Shown: positions 34,240 to 44,009, counted from the stretch's first letter. The stretch: 64,000 nt of DNA from Deinococcus multiflagellatus (GCF_020166415.1 NZ_JAIQXV010000009.1:84539-148538), one strand, 5' to 3'. Notes: generated from the sequence alone by a model not told the origin. A program made the numbers and translations.

Positions 34240-35771
34240 CCGCTGCGCTGCCGGGCACCCCGGCCCACCAGACCCCCCAGGCCCGCGACCGCTGGCTGGC
34301 GCGGCGCCGCTGGGCCCGCGCGGGCTGGCTGTACGCCTTCATGCTGGTCATGAGCTTTTTCTTTCTGGGTCCGTTTGTGACCGGGCTGCTGAGTTCCCTC
34401 AAAGACAACCCCAACGAGTACCCGCCCACCCTGAAGATTCCGCAGCTGACCCCGCAGTTCATCACGCGGGCGTGGCAGCTGGGCGTGCAGGGCGGGGGCG
34501 ACGGCTGGCAGGGCGGCCTGAGCCCCGGACGCAGCGTGAGCTTTGAGGTGAGCGTGCAGTCGCCTGCCGGCGCGCCGCAGACCCCGCCCACCGTGGCCCT
34601 CTTTCCCTACCAGCCTGTCAGTCTGGTGGCGGTGGCGCGGCAGGCCCAGGCCAAGGACTACGCGGCGATCACCACCGAGCCGCTGGCCCAGCGCGGCGAC
34701 GTGCGCACCTACCGCGTGACGGTGAAAAGCCCGGTGCTCACCCGCCAGACTGGCGACCCCGTCCGCGCCGTGCTGGTGGCCCCAGACGCCAATCTGCGTG
34801 CCCGGCTGCCCGGGGGCGAGGTGGTGCCTGTGGTGCTGGACACCCCCGAAGCCCAGGCCAAGCAGTACGAACTGAACGAGGGGCAGGCCGTGGAACTGGT
34901 GCGTGGCCCCGGCGGCTACGCCCTGCGCGGGCCCCTCTTCGAGCGCACGCCGCTGCAGGTGGACGTGGTGCGCGGCCAGAGCATCGTGGGCAGCACCCTG
35001 CCGCCCAGCGACCGCCAGAACTTCGGGCGCTCGTTCGCCTACCGCAACATCACGCCCGGGGTGCTGGGCTACACCTTCAACAACTACCGCCGGGCCTTTA
35101 ACGAAACCCGTGACGGCAAGAGTGGCCGCAGCCTGTTTTTCAGCTGGGTCATGAACTCGTTCCTGTACGCTTTCCTGCGGGTGGCGGCGGCCGTGGTGTT
35201 CTGCTCGCTGGCGGGCTACGCGCTGGCCCGCATGCAGTTTCCCGGCAAGAACCTGATTTTCCTGGGGGCGGTGCTGTTCGTGCAGATGGTGCCCACCCAG
35301 GTCAATCTGGTGAGCAACTACGTGCTGCTCAAGGACCTGAACCTGCTGAACATCTGGGGCCTGTGGCTCTCGGGGCTGGTGGCAGCGGGCGGCGTGTTCC
35401 TGATGAAACAGTTTTTTGAAGGGATGCCGCGTGAACTGGAGGAATCGGCGGCCATTGACGGCGCGGGCACCCTGACCACCTTCTTCCGCGTGATGCTGCC
35501 GCAGGCGGGCCCGGCCCTGATCGCCCTGGCGATCACCCAGTTTCAGGGCGCCTGGAACGACTTTTTCTGGCCGCTGGTGATTCTGCGCGAGAACACCAGT
35601 TTCACCCTCACGGTGGGCCTGTCCAACTTCCGCGAACTGTACGGCGGCCAGGGCGACTACGGCCTGATTCTGGCCGGGGCGGTGCTCAGCGCCATTCCGG
35701 TGATCATCCTGTTTGTGGTGTTCCAGCGCTACTTCGTGGACACCGGGGCCGACAGCGCGGTGAAGGGCTAG
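34236..35771 (+). CDS. Sugar ABC transporter permease (MalG type) with about 200-aa extracytoplasmic insertion
   Basis: The 511-residue protein has a first helix (AFMLVMSFFFLGPFVTGLLSSLKDN) and the usual MalG core from about residue 265 (NYRRAFNETRDG...FFSWVMNSFLYAFLRVAAAVVFCSLAGYALARMQFPGK), with EAA loop LEESAAIDGAGTLTTFFRVMLPQAGPAL. Between them is a hydrophilic, beta-rich insertion (about 75-260) in the place of the first periplasmic loop. Typical members have about 280-300 residues. The insertion may contact the binding protein or the cell envelope. It pairs with the MalF-type permease just upstream. Confidence 0.92.
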   Translation: MTAALPGTPAHQTPQARDRWLARRRWARAGWLYAFMLVMSFFFLGPFVTGLLSSLKDNPNEYPPTLKIPQLTPQFITRAWQLGVQGGGDGWQGGLSPGRSVSFEVSVQSPAGAPQTPPTVALFPYQPVSLVAVARQAQAKDYAAITTEPLAQRGDVRTYRVTVKSPVLTRQTGDPVRAVLVAPDANLRARLPGGEVVPVVLDTPEAQAKQYELNEGQAVELVRGPGGYALRGPLFERTPLQVDVVRGQSIVGSTLPPSDRQNFGRSFAYRNITPGVLGYTFNNYRRAFNETRDGKSGRSLFFSWVMNSFLYAFLRVAAAVVFCSLAGYALARMQFPGKNLIFLGAVLFVQMVPTQVNLVSNYVLLKDLNLLNIWGLWLSGLVAAGGVFLMKQFFEGMPRELEESAAIDGAGTLTTFFRVMLPQAGPALIALAITQFQGAWNDFFWPLVILRENTSFTLTVGLSNFRELYGGQGDYGLILAGAVLSAIPVIILFVVFQRYFVDTGADSAVKG

Positions 35772-35815
35772 GCGCGCGCCGCTGCCCCCTCCCTTTTCTT
35801 CTTCCAAGGACGGTC

Positions 35816-37711
35816 ATGCTCAACACCCGCACGGTTCTTAAAGACAACGACCTTTATCTGGTGGGCGACGCCCAGTACGTGGTGGCCCAGGGCGAAAGCG
35901 GGCTGTACCGCCGCGACACGCGGGTGCTGTCGCGCTACGAGTGGCGCCTGGACGGCCAGCCGCCCCAGCCCTTGCTGCAGCAGGAACGCGCCCCCTTCTG
36001 GCTGCACGAGCAGGCCGCCAACGCCAACGTGGGCTACACCATGAAGGTGGGCCTGCGCCGCGACCTCACCCTGAGCGCCACCGAACTGCGCGACACCCTG
36101 CAGGTCACCCGCTACCGGGGCCAGGGCCCCCACGAACTGAAGCTGTACCTGGGCGCCGATTACCTGGATATGTTCGAGGTGCGCGGCTGGCCCGGCGGCC
36201 TGGGCACGCGGGCGGTTAAGGCCCAGGCCACCGCCCAGGGCGTGACCTTCGCATATGCGGCGGGCGACGGCCTGCGCAGCCGCACCGTGGTGCAGGCCAG
36301 CCTGCCCGCCACCTGGGACGGCGAGGCCCTGGTCTGGACACTGCCAGACGCCCACACCCAATTGCAGGTGAGCGTCTTTCCCCTGCAGGACGATGAGACG
36401 CCTACCCCCGGCGACCCGGCGGCGCTGCTGGCCGAATACCGCGCCCTCACCGAGAGGCTGCGCGCCCAGGTGCGGCTGCCCGACCCCGCCGACCAGCAGG
36501 TGCTGGAGCGCAGCGTGGCCGACCTGCGCAGCCTGAGTTTTCAGACCGACCACGGCGCCTTTCCGGCGGCGGGGCTGCCCTGGTTCGTGGCGCCCTTTGG
36601 CCGCGACTCCATGCTGATGGCGCTGATGGTGCACCGCCACCTGCCCGAGCTGGCCCGCACGGTGGCGCGCTACCTCGCCGCCCACCAGGGCGTGCGCCAC
36701 GACCCCGTGACCCTGGAGCAGCCCGGCAAGATTCTGCACGAACTGCGGGTGGGCGAGCTGACACGCCTGGGCCACACCCCGCACCGCCCCTACTACGCCA
36801 CCGCCGACGCCACGCCGCTGTTCGTGTGGCTGGTGGGCGAACTGGCCCAGGCCGACCCTGCGCTGGCCCACGACCTACGGCCCCACTGGGAAGCCGCCCT
36901 GTCCTGGTGCCTGCACGACGGCGACCCCGACGGCGACGGCTTTCTGGAATACACCCCGGACCCCAACGGCATCACCAACGCGGTCTGGAAAGACAGCGGC
37001 GACTCCACCTTTACCGAGGACGGGGTGGATGTCAGCGGCCATGTGGCAGTGATCGAGGTCCAGGGCTACGCCTACGCGGCCTACCGCGCGGCGGCCAGCA
37101 TGTACCGCCAGCTGGGCGAACCCGGAGCCGCCGAGGCCTGGGACGCGCGGGCCCTGGCGCTGCAGGCGGCCTTTCAGCGGGCCTTCTGGTGGCCGGAGCG
37201 CGGCACCTACGTGCACGGCCTGAACGGCGATAAACAGCCGCTGCGGGTGCTGGTGAGCAACGCGGCCCATACCCTGTGCACCGGCATCATTGCCCCGCCC
37301 TACGCGGCGCAGGTGGCCGCCAGCGCCCTGGGCCCGGAACTGTGGAGCGGCTGGGGCATTCGCACCCTGGGCACCGGGGAGCGGCGCTACAACCCGGTGT
37401 CGTACCACAACGGCAGCGTGTGGCCGCACGACACTGCCCTGGCGGCCCTGGGCATGGCCCGCTGCGGCCTGCATGCCCAGGCCCAGCAGGTGGCCCGCGC
37501 CCTCTTTGACGCCGCCCGCGCCGCCCCCGACCACCGCCTCAGCGAACTGTTTGCCGGCTTCCCCCGAGAAGCCCACACGCCCCCCGTCCCCTACCCCGCC
37601 GCCTGCCACCCCCAGGGCTGGGACGCCGCCATTCCCCTGGCCCTGTGGCCCCTGCTGGCCGGCAGCGCCGACGCCGTCCCCCAACCTCCCGAGGCGGTCG
37701 CTAGCCCCTAA
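35816..37711 (+). CDS. Amylo-alpha-1,6-glucosidase-like debranching enzyme
   Basis: The 631-residue cytoplasmic protein has an N-terminal beta-rich glycogen-debranching domain (1-215: VLKDNDLYLVGDAQYVVAQGESGLYRRDTRVLSRYEWRLDG) and a C-terminal (alpha/alpha)6 barrel (230-620). The barrel holds LPWFVAPFGRDSMLMAL, ATADATPLFVWLVGEL, GDPDGDGFLEY, NAVWKDSGDS and YHNGSVWPHDTALAALGM. Acidic residues in these loops are the likely catalytic pair. It probably trims branches from imported malto-oligosaccharides or glycogen. It lies 44 nt after the permease gene and is the last gene of the LacI-controlled operon. Confidence 0.9.
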   Translation: MLNTRTVLKDNDLYLVGDAQYVVAQGESGLYRRDTRVLSRYEWRLDGQPPQPLLQQERAPFWLHEQAANANVGYTMKVGLRRDLTLSATELRDTLQVTRYRGQGPHELKLYLGADYLDMFEVRGWPGGLGTRAVKAQATAQGVTFAYAAGDGLRSRTVVQASLPATWDGEALVWTLPDAHTQLQVSVFPLQDDETPTPGDPAALLAEYRALTERLRAQVRLPDPADQQVLERSVADLRSLSFQTDHGAFPAAGLPWFVAPFGRDSMLMALMVHRHLPELARTVARYLAAHQGVRHDPVTLEQPGKILHELRVGELTRLGHTPHRPYYATADATPLFVWLVGELAQADPALAHDLRPHWEAALSWCLHDGDPDGDGFLEYTPDPNGITNAVWKDSGDSTFTEDGVDVSGHVAVIEVQGYAYAAYRAAASMYRQLGEPGAAEAWDARALALQAAFQRAFWWPERGTYVHGLNGDKQPLRVLVSNAAHTLCTGIIAPPYAAQVAASALGPELWSGWGIRTLGTGERRYNPVSYHNGSVWPHDTALAALGMARCGLHAQAQQVARALFDAARAAPDHRLSELFAGFPREAHTPPVPYPAACHPQGWDAAIPLALWPLLAGSADAVPQPPEAVASP

Positions 37712-37725
37712 CCCAGACGGGAAAA

Positions 37726-37795
37726 TGGCTCATGGCTCATGGCTCATGGCTCATGGCTCATGGCTCATGGCTCATGGCTCATGGCTCATGGCCCA
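37726..37795. repeat. Heptamer tandem array, 9 perfect TGGCTCA units plus one variant
   Basis: 37726-37788 is nine exact TGGCTCA units, followed by TGGCCCA. On the other strand the unit is CCATGAG (rotated). It lies 14 nt after the glucosidase stop and 73 nt before the next gene. The unit is shared with 13791-13818. Confidence 0.95.
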
Positions 37796-37868
37796 AGGTC
37801 TGCCCCCGTTAAGGTTTTCTGCAGCCCACCCGGCCCAACCTCACCTGCTGCGGGCGCACACTGCCCCT

Positions 37869-38486
37869 ATGCTGGACAACATTCTCAATACCGTCAAACG
37901 GGGCGCCGAGCGGGTGCAGCGCCGGGGCGAAGAGGTGGCGCACGCCGCGCGGCTGCGCATGGAAATCTTTCAGCTGGGCCGCGAACTCGACGCCCTGTAC
38001 GCCCGCCTGGGCCGCTCGTACCACGCCGGGGCCCCGGCTGACGTGCTCTCTGGCATTCAGGAAGAGGTGCGGCGCCTGGAAGACGAGATTCGCGCCCGCG
38101 AGCGCCTGATGGCCGAGCTGAACACCGAGCCTGAGCCCGCCGCCGACGCCGCCCCGGGGGGCCTGAGCCCCAGGCCCGCCACCCCGCCGGGCGCCGCCAC
38201 CGAGCCCACCGTCCCCGACGCCATGCCCCGACCCCACCACCAGGAGGCCACCATGACCGACCGCGACCCCTACGTGACCCCCGCCGACCACACCCCCGAC
38301 GAGCGCCCGGCCGGCGTGCCCACCACCCCCGACCCCACCATGCAGCACAGCGACAAGCGCCTGGAACCCGGCGACCACCGCGCGGGCGTGGCCCTGGAAG
38401 GCGAACGCGAAAAGCAGTTCCGCCACGACAACACCATCGAAGAAGGCAAGATGGCCAGCCGCAACCCAGACCCGTTGGACAAGTAA
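37869..38486 (+). CDS. Coiled-coil protein with disordered acidic tail, 205 aa
   Basis: Residues 1-85 form a helical, coiled-coil-like segment (MLDNILNTVKRGAERVQRRGEEVAHAARLRMEIFQLGRELDALYARLGRSYHAG...EEVRRLEDEIRARERLMAEL). Residues 86-205 are polar and Pro/Asp/Glu-rich, with PYVTPADHTPDERPAGVPTTPDPTMQHSDKRLEPGDHRAGVALEGEREKQFRHDN. The tail resembles hydrophilic stress-type proteins, but this is only a composition argument. No family is recognised. The ATG at 37869 follows a CACACT hexamer by 6 nt. A strong terminator follows the gene. Confidence 0.75.
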   Translation: MLDNILNTVKRGAERVQRRGEEVAHAARLRMEIFQLGRELDALYARLGRSYHAGAPADVLSGIQEEVRRLEDEIRARERLMAELNTEPEPAADAAPGGLSPRPATPPGAATEPTVPDAMPRPHHQEATMTDRDPYVTPADHTPDERPAGVPTTPDPTMQHSDKRLEPGDHRAGVALEGEREKQFRHDNTIEEGKMASRNPDPLDK

Positions 38487-38497
38487 GGGGGCAGGGG

Positions 38498-38530
38498 CCC
38501 AGGCGTCCAAGCGGGCGCCTGGGTTTTTTT
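38498..38530 (+). terminator. Rho-independent terminator
   Basis: CCCAGGCG (38498-38505) pairs with CGCCTGGG (38516-38523) and is followed by seven Ts. It ends transcription from the gene at 37869. Confidence 0.95.
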
Positions 38531-38545
38531 GTGGCACAGAGGTGA

Positions 38546-38722
38546 GTCGAGAGGTCGAGCCGTCGAGGGGTCGGGAAACACCCGGTGCAGGGCCCTTCTG
38601 TGGTTCAGGCCGCCTGTGTCGTTCTGATGGGATTGAGCGCCGCCCTTTCCACTTCAGCCCAAGTGGTGCACCAGCCCCCACCCCCTCGACGCCCCGACGT
38701 CTTGACCCCTCGACGTCCTGGC
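38546..38722. repeat. Inverted octamer arrays (GTCGAGGG / CCCTCGAC)
   Basis: Left array: GTCGAGAG, GTCGAGCC, GTCGAGGG, GTCGGGAA (38546-38577). Right array in opposite sense: CCCTCGAC, GCCCCGAC, GTCTTGAC, CCCTCGAC, GTCCTGGC (38683-38722). Period is 8 bp. About 105 bp lie between the arms. It sits between convergent genes, ending 1 nt before the hydratase stop codon. Nothing else is seen in this 230-bp gap apart from the terminator. Confidence 0.75.
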
Positions 38723-38723
38723 C

Positions 38724-39512
<789 letters not shown>

Positions 39513-39558
39513 GGGCCCCAGGGTAGCGCCCGAACAGTGCCCTGCTACACTCCGGGCC

Positions 39559-40002
39559 GTGAGTGATCCCGCGCCGCCCGTGGTTCTGGCCCTGGATGTC
39601 AGCAAGTCGCGCATTGGCTTTGCGGTGAGCGCCGGGCGACTGGCCTTCGGGCGCGGCAGCGTGGACCGCAAGCGCCTGCCCCTGGACCTGAAGGCCGTGC
39701 GCCTGAAAGTCGAGGATGCGGGCGCCACGCTGCTGCTGCTGGGCTTGCCCCTGCGCACCGACGGCGCCCCCAGCCCCGCCGCCGACCGCGTGCGCGCCTT
39801 TGGCCGTGTGCTGCAGGAACGCGGCTACCGCGTGGCCTACCAGGACGAACGCTTTACCACCCGCCGCGCCCGCGACCTGGGCGCCGCCGATGAGGATGAG
39901 GCCGCAGCAGTGCAGATTCTGGAGCTGTACCTGTTGGGTCAGGAAGGGGAACAAGACGCCCTAAGCGGGGATGGGACGGCGAGCCGGCCAGACCAGGGAT
40001 AA
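39559..40002 (+). CDS. yqgF: YqgF/RuvX-family nuclease (putative pre-16S rRNA nuclease / Holliday junction resolvase)
   Basis: The 147-residue RNase H-fold protein begins VVLALDVSKSRIGFAVS, the YqgF signature with its catalytic Asp. It continues with LLLLGLPLRTDG and VAYQDERFTTRRARDL, which provides the conserved Glu. E. coli YqgF processes the 5' end of 16S rRNA; a resolvase role has also been proposed. The start is GTG at 39559, 7 nt after TACACT (39546-39551), giving a leaderless transcript with a non-ATG start. It is divergent from the hydratase gene. Confidence 0.88.
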   Translation: MSDPAPPVVLALDVSKSRIGFAVSAGRLAFGRGSVDRKRLPLDLKAVRLKVEDAGATLLLLGLPLRTDGAPSPAADRVRAFGRVLQERGYRVAYQDERFTTRRARDLGAADEDEAAAVQILELYLLGQEGEQDALSGDGTASRPDQG

Positions 40003-40076
40003 AGAGGCTCTGAGCTCTGGGCACACCAGGCCAGCGTTCCCGGCCAGCCATACGAAAAAAGCAGACAGCCCGCAAG

Positions 40077-40111
40077 CCATCTGCCCTTTGCCTTCTGCCA
40101 TCCGCCTCTTC
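40077..40111. repeat. Degenerate heptamer array (CCATCTG type)
   Basis: Five 7-mers: CCATCTG, CCCTTTG, CCTTCTG, CCATCCG, CCTCTTC. Upstream GCAGA (40061-40065) can pair with TCTGC (40080-40084). It lies between the convergent yqgF and serS genes and touches the serS stop codon. CCATCTG is the complement of the 28107 unit. Confidence 0.7.
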
Positions 40112-41388
40112 TACCTCACGGCCCGCCCCAGCACCGCCTTGCCCCCCAGATACGGGCGCAGGGCTTCGGGCACGCGGACCGTGCCGTCGGCCTGCTGATG
40201 GTTTTCCAGCAGGGGCACCAGAATGCGCGGCACCGCAATGCCGGTGTTGTTCAGGGTGTGGGCGTACAGCAGCTTGCCGTGTTCGTCGCGGTAGCGCAGC
40301 CCGGTGCGCCGCGCCTGCCAGTCGCCCAGGTACGAGCACGAATGCGTTTCGCGGTACAGCCCCTCGCTGGGCACCCAGGTCTCCAGGTCGTACATGAGCA
40401 CTTTGCCGGCCCCCATGTCGCCCGTGCAGTTCTGCACCACGCGGTAGGGCAGTTCCAGGGCCTGCAGCAGGGCCTCGGCGTTGCCCAGGATGGTCTGGAA
40501 CCAGCGCAGGCCCTCGGCCTCGTCGGCGCGGCAGAGCACGTACTGCTCCACCTTGCGGAACTCATGCACGCGAATCAGCCCGCGCACGTCGCGCCCCGCC
40601 GACCCCGCCTCGCTGCGGAAGGCCGCGCTGATCGCCGCGTAAGTGACCGGCAGCGCCTCGGCCGCCAGTTGCTCGCCCGCGTACAGGCTGTTCACCGGCA
40701 CTTCGGCGGTGCCCGCCAGCATCAGCTCGTCGCCTTCAATCTTGTAAACCTGATCCTCGCCGCCGGGGAAATGCCCGCTGCCCACAAAGGCGTCGGGGCG
40801 GGCCAGCGCGGTGGTGGACAGGGGCGTGAAGCCGCGCCCCGCCAGGAAATCCAGCGCGAAGGTCAGCACGGCCATTTCCAGCATGACCGCCTCGCCCTTG
40901 AGCAGATAACTGCGGCTGCCCGACACCCGGGCCACGCGCTCGGGGTCACTCCAGCCTTGCCTGTCCAGCAGTTCTACATGGTCCAGCGGCGCAAAGGCAA
41001 AGGCGGGCGGCGTGCCTTCGCGGCGCAGTTCCACGTTCTCGCTGTCGTCCTTACCCACCGGCACGCTGGGGTGCGGAATGTTGGGTACGCGCAGCAGCAA
41101 CTGCTTCAGGCTGTCCTCGTGGGCGCGCAGGGCGGGTTCCAGGGCCCTGATCTCCTCGGCCAGGTCCTTGCCCTTCTGAATCAGGCCTGGGCGCTCTTCG
41201 GGGCTGGCCTTGGGCACCAGCTTGGCGTTGGCGTTGCGCTCGGCCTGCATGGCCTCCACGCGCTGCTTGAGTTCCACCAGTTCGCGGTCCAGGCGCAGCA
41301 GCTCGTCAATGTCCAGGCTCAGGCCCTTGACCTGCACGGCGTGCTTGACGGTGCCGGCGTGTTCACGGATAAATTTCAGGTCCAGCAT
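40111..41388 (-). CDS. serS: Seryl-tRNA synthetase
   Basis: The 425-residue class II synthetase charges tRNA(Ser). An N-terminal antiparallel coiled-coil arm (MLDLKFIREHAGTVKHAVQVKG...ELVELKQRVEAMQAERNANAKLVPKA) contacts the tRNA. The core has LLKGEAVMLEMAVLTFALDFLAGRGFTPLSTTALARPD, motif 2 AFRSEAGSAGRDVRGLIRVHEFRKVEQYV and motif 3 THSCSYLGDWQARRTGLRY...NNTGIAVPRILVPLLENHQ. The start at 41388 is chosen by homology, with GGGGAG about 10 nt upstream. It lies 40 nt after gatC, so the two are probably cotranscribed. Confidence 0.98.
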   Translation of the reverse strand: MLDLKFIREHAGTVKHAVQVKGLSLDIDELLRLDRELVELKQRVEAMQAERNANAKLVPKASPEERPGLIQKGKDLAEEIRALEPALRAHEDSLKQLLLRVPNIPHPSVPVGKDDSENVELRREGTPPAFAFAPLDHVELLDRQGWSDPERVARVSGSRSYLLKGEAVMLEMAVLTFALDFLAGRGFTPLSTTALARPDAFVGSGHFPGGEDQVYKIEGDELMLAGTAEVPVNSLYAGEQLAAEALPVTYAAISAAFRSEAGSAGRDVRGLIRVHEFRKVEQYVLCRADEAEGLRWFQTILGNAEALLQALELPYRVVQNCTGDMGAGKVLMYDLETWVPSEGLYRETHSCSYLGDWQARRTGLRYRDEHGKLLYAHTLNNTGIAVPRILVPLLENHQQADGTVRVPEALRPYLGGKAVLGRAVR

Positions 41389-41428
41389 TATCGCGCTCCC
41401 CGGCACGCTGTGAGCTGAAGGCCCCGCA

Positions 41429-41722
41429 TCAGTCCTGCTCCACGGTGCGCGGCACGCGAATGTGGCCGTCGGGCAGGTGCTCGGGGGCCAGGGCCATGAC
41501 CACCTCGGGGGCGAAGACCTCGCCGGGCACGTCGTCCCGCAGCACGTTCACCAGGGCCACGGGGCGCTGCATCTCGGCCACGCCCTCTGTGTCCAGTTCG
41601 TTCAGCTGCTCGAAGTACCCCAGCACGCGCCCCAGGTCGTCCGCCATCGCTGCGCGTTCCTCCGGGGTCAGGTGCAGCCGCGCCAGCTGCGCAAGATGAG
41701 AAATCTGGGCCGCGTCAATCAT
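41429..41722 (-). CDS. gatC: Asp-tRNA(Asn)/Glu-tRNA(Gln) amidotransferase subunit C
   Basis: The 97-residue subunit stabilises the GatA-GatB complex, which amidates mischarged tRNA. It shows the GatC pattern [53 protein letters not shown] followed by [14 protein letters not shown] (rc of 41730-41735) lies 7 nt before ATG, indicating a leaderless transcript. gatB is at 55753 in the same orientation; gatA is not in the window. It is followed closely by serS. Confidence 0.95.
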   Translation of the reverse strand: MIDAAQISHLAQLARLHLTPEERAAMADDLGRVLGYFEQLNELDTEGVAEMQRPVALVNVLRDDVPGEVFAPEVVMALAPEHLPDGHIRVPRTVEQD

Positions 41723-41825
41723 GCCGCGAAGTATAAAGCAGGGTCCGGGGCGGCTGGGGGCGGGGTCACGGGGGGCTGGTCACAGGGCCCGGAACCCGGG
41801 CGCGCGCCCCCGCGTAGCTCCTGAT

Positions 41826-43289
41826 ATGCGCTTTCTTTCCATCGTCCCCGCCGCCCTGACCCTCTCGCTCTCTGGCACCGTGGACGCCCAGGCCCCCACC
41901 CCCGCCCAGGCCGTGACCCGCGTGCTGAGCGGGCAGGCCCAGGAGGCCGACTTTGCCCCCAGCTTTCTGGCACAGGTGCCGCTGGCCACGCTGAAGGCGG
42001 GGTTAGAAAACATCCGCCGCGAGCTGGGCAGCTTCCAGCGCCTGCAGGACCAGGGCGGCACCCTGCGCGCCGTGTTCGAGCGCGGCGAGCTGATCGTGTC
42101 GGCCCTGTCGCTGGATGCCCAGGGCCGGATTGTGGCGCTGCGCTTCAGCTCGCCCACCCCGGACAGCGTGACCGCCCAGCGGGAAGCGGTGCTGCGCGCC
42201 CTGTTCGTCACGCCGCTGGACCCCGCCCTGTTCACGCCCGAATTTCTGCAGGCCGTGCCCCCTGCCCAGCTGAGTGCCCTGCTGGACAGCCTGCGCGCCC
42301 AGTTCGGCACCCTGCAAACCGTCGCCCTGGCCGGCGAGGGCGCCACGCTGACCTTCTCGAACGGCAAGGTGCAGGTGCGCGCCCTGGCGCTGGACGACCA
42401 GGGCCGCATTGAGGGGCTGCTGATCGCCCCGCCGCGCCCCGAGGTGAAGGTCACCACCCTGGACGAGGCCCGCGCCGCCTTTGCGGCCCTCCCCGGGCAG
42501 GTGAGCGTGCTGGTGCAGGAGGTGGGCGGCCCGGCCCGTCTCAGCCTGAACGCGGGCCGGCCGCTGGCGGTGGCCTCGGCGTTCAAGCTGGCGGTGCTGG
42601 GCGAGTTGCAGGCGCAGGTGCAGGCCGGGCGCCTGAAGTGGACCGACGAGGTGACCCTGCAAGACGCCGACCGGGTGTTCTCCAGCGCCGCGCTGGAGAA
42701 AGTGCCTGCGGGCCGCCGCCTGACCCTGCAGGAACTGGCCGCGCAGATGATCTCGGTGAGTGACAACACCGCCACCGACCTGCTGCTGCGGGCGGTGGGC
42801 CGCGAGGGCGTGGAGCGGCGCCTGGGCGTGCGCGTGATGGTCAGCACCCGTGAGGCGTTCATCCTGAAAAATCCTGCCAACGCCGAACTGCTGCGCGACT
42901 ACCGCGCCGCTGGTCTGAATGAGCAGGCCCGCCGGGCGGTGCTGGCCCGGACCGCCGCGCTGCCCCTGCCCGCCCCCGAAACCTGGCCGGACGGCCCCCA
43001 GGCCCTGGACGTGGAATGGTTCGTGAGCGCCCCGCGTCTGTGTGCCCTGATGGCCGAGGTGGCCGCCCTGCCCGCCACGCAGCTGAACCCCGGCGTGGCC
43101 CAGCCCGGCACCTTCAAGACCGTCAGCTACAAGGGCGGCAGCGAGCCCGGTGTGCTGAACCTGACCACGCAGGTGACCACGGCGGCCGGGCGTACGTACT
43201 GCGTGGCCGCCACCTGGAACCACACCCAGGCGCTGGACGACGACCAGTTTATTGGCCTGTACAGCGCCCTGCTGGACCTGCTGCGCTAG
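41826..43289 (+). CDS. Secreted class A beta-lactamase-fold serine hydrolase with tandem N-terminal repeats
   Basis: The 487-residue protein has a signal peptide (MRFLSIVPAALTLSLSGTVDAQA). Two related N-terminal modules follow (about 25-110 and 115-205), each with FAPSFLAQVPLATLKAGLENIRRELGSFQ / FTPEFLQAVPPAQLSALLDSLRAQFGTLQ, then L..LDxQGRI. The C-terminal domain has SxxK at Ser251-Lys254 (ASAFKLA), SDN at 312-314 (SVSDNTATDLL) and KGG at 436 in place of KTG. It is likely a peptidase or esterase of the beta-lactamase superfamily; antibiotic hydrolysis is not implied. Confidence 0.9.
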   Translation: MRFLSIVPAALTLSLSGTVDAQAPTPAQAVTRVLSGQAQEADFAPSFLAQVPLATLKAGLENIRRELGSFQRLQDQGGTLRAVFERGELIVSALSLDAQGRIVALRFSSPTPDSVTAQREAVLRALFVTPLDPALFTPEFLQAVPPAQLSALLDSLRAQFGTLQTVALAGEGATLTFSNGKVQVRALALDDQGRIEGLLIAPPRPEVKVTTLDEARAAFAALPGQVSVLVQEVGGPARLSLNAGRPLAVASAFKLAVLGELQAQVQAGRLKWTDEVTLQDADRVFSSAALEKVPAGRRLTLQELAAQMISVSDNTATDLLLRAVGREGVERRLGVRVMVSTREAFILKNPANAELLRDYRAAGLNEQARRAVLARTAALPLPAPETWPDGPQALDVEWFVSAPRLCALMAEVAALPATQLNPGVAQPGTFKTVSYKGGSEPGVLNLTTQVTTAAGRTYCVAATWNHTQALDDDQFIGLYSALLDLLR

Positions 43290-43376
43290 GGGGGAGCTGG
43301 GCACAGGCCCAGAAACCCTCACGCTTTCTTCAGCGGGGCTCACGCAGCGTCAGGCCCGCAGGCTCAGAGTGGGGCC

Positions 43377-43952
43377 ATGACCCCACGTCTGCTGCTGACG
43401 GCCGCCCTGCTGGGCGCGTCCCTGGCGCACGCCCAGGTGAGCATCTTCAACATTCCGGCGCTGCCCCCAGGGAAATCGGCCCCGGCAGCGCCGGCCCCCA
43501 CCACGCCAGCGGCGCCGGGTACCGCGACGCCAGGAACAGGGGCCACCACGCTGCCCACTGCGGGCGCGTCCCTGAACATTCCCCACCAGGCCACCTTGAA
43601 TGGCCCCGGCAGCCTGAAGGCGGGTGAGGCCGCCACCTGGACCTTCGACCTGAGCAACCAGGGCGAGCAGCCTATTCGCCTGGAGCACGGTGCCTGCGAC
43701 GTGCGCTTTGAAGTGCTGAACGCCGCCGGGCAGGTGGTGCGCGGCAATCCCCGCGACACCCTGTGCACCATGCAGATCGTGGTAACCGAGGTGGCCCCGG
43801 GCGAAACCATGGACGTGCAAACGATCCGCTGGGACGGCCGCGACAGCCAGGGCCGCGCGCTGCCCGCCGGCGAGTACACCATCCGTGCGGTGTTCAGCGG
43901 CGCGGGCGTGCGCATTGCCGCTGAGCCCTTTATGGTCACCCTGGAGCGGTAA
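43377..43952 (+). CDS. Secreted protein with BsuPI-like domain
   Basis: The 191-residue protein has a signal peptide (TPRLLLTAALLGASLAHA), a Pro/Ala/Thr-rich linker (30-65) and a C-terminal beta-sandwich (68-191). That region has AATWTFDLSNQGEQPIRLEHGACDVRFEVLNAAGQVVRGNPRD and WDGRDSQGRALPAGEYTIRAVF. This matches the BsuPI / FlgD-Ig-like type, first known as an intracellular proteinase inhibitor of Bacillus. Inhibitor function here is only a family inference. It lies 87 nt after the serine hydrolase gene in the same direction and could be its partner. Confidence 0.78.
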   Translation: MTPRLLLTAALLGASLAHAQVSIFNIPALPPGKSAPAAPAPTTPAAPGTATPGTGATTLPTAGASLNIPHQATLNGPGSLKAGEAATWTFDLSNQGEQPIRLEHGACDVRFEVLNAAGQVVRGNPRDTLCTMQIVVTEVAPGETMDVQTIRWDGRDSQGRALPAGEYTIRAVFSGAGVRIAAEPFMVTLER

Positions 43953-43954
43953 GG

Positions 43955-44009
43955 CAAAGCGGCGGGCAGGTGGAGAGGGCGACGTCCCCTTTCCCCTGTC
44001 CGCGCTTTG
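43955..44009 (+). terminator. Hairpin after the BsuPI-like gene
   Basis: CAAAGCG (43955-43961) pairs with CGCTTTG (44003-44009), with inner CAGG/CCTG and G-rich/C-rich pairing. It ends with TTTG and no long T-run. It is probably a transcription end between convergent genes. Confidence 0.5.

Noticed and set aside
41826..43289. Calling the serine hydrolase a beta-lactamase resistance gene
   Set aside because: It has SxxK and SDN but KGG instead of KTG and two N-terminal modules not found in resistance enzymes; the fold does not show antibiotic hydrolysis.
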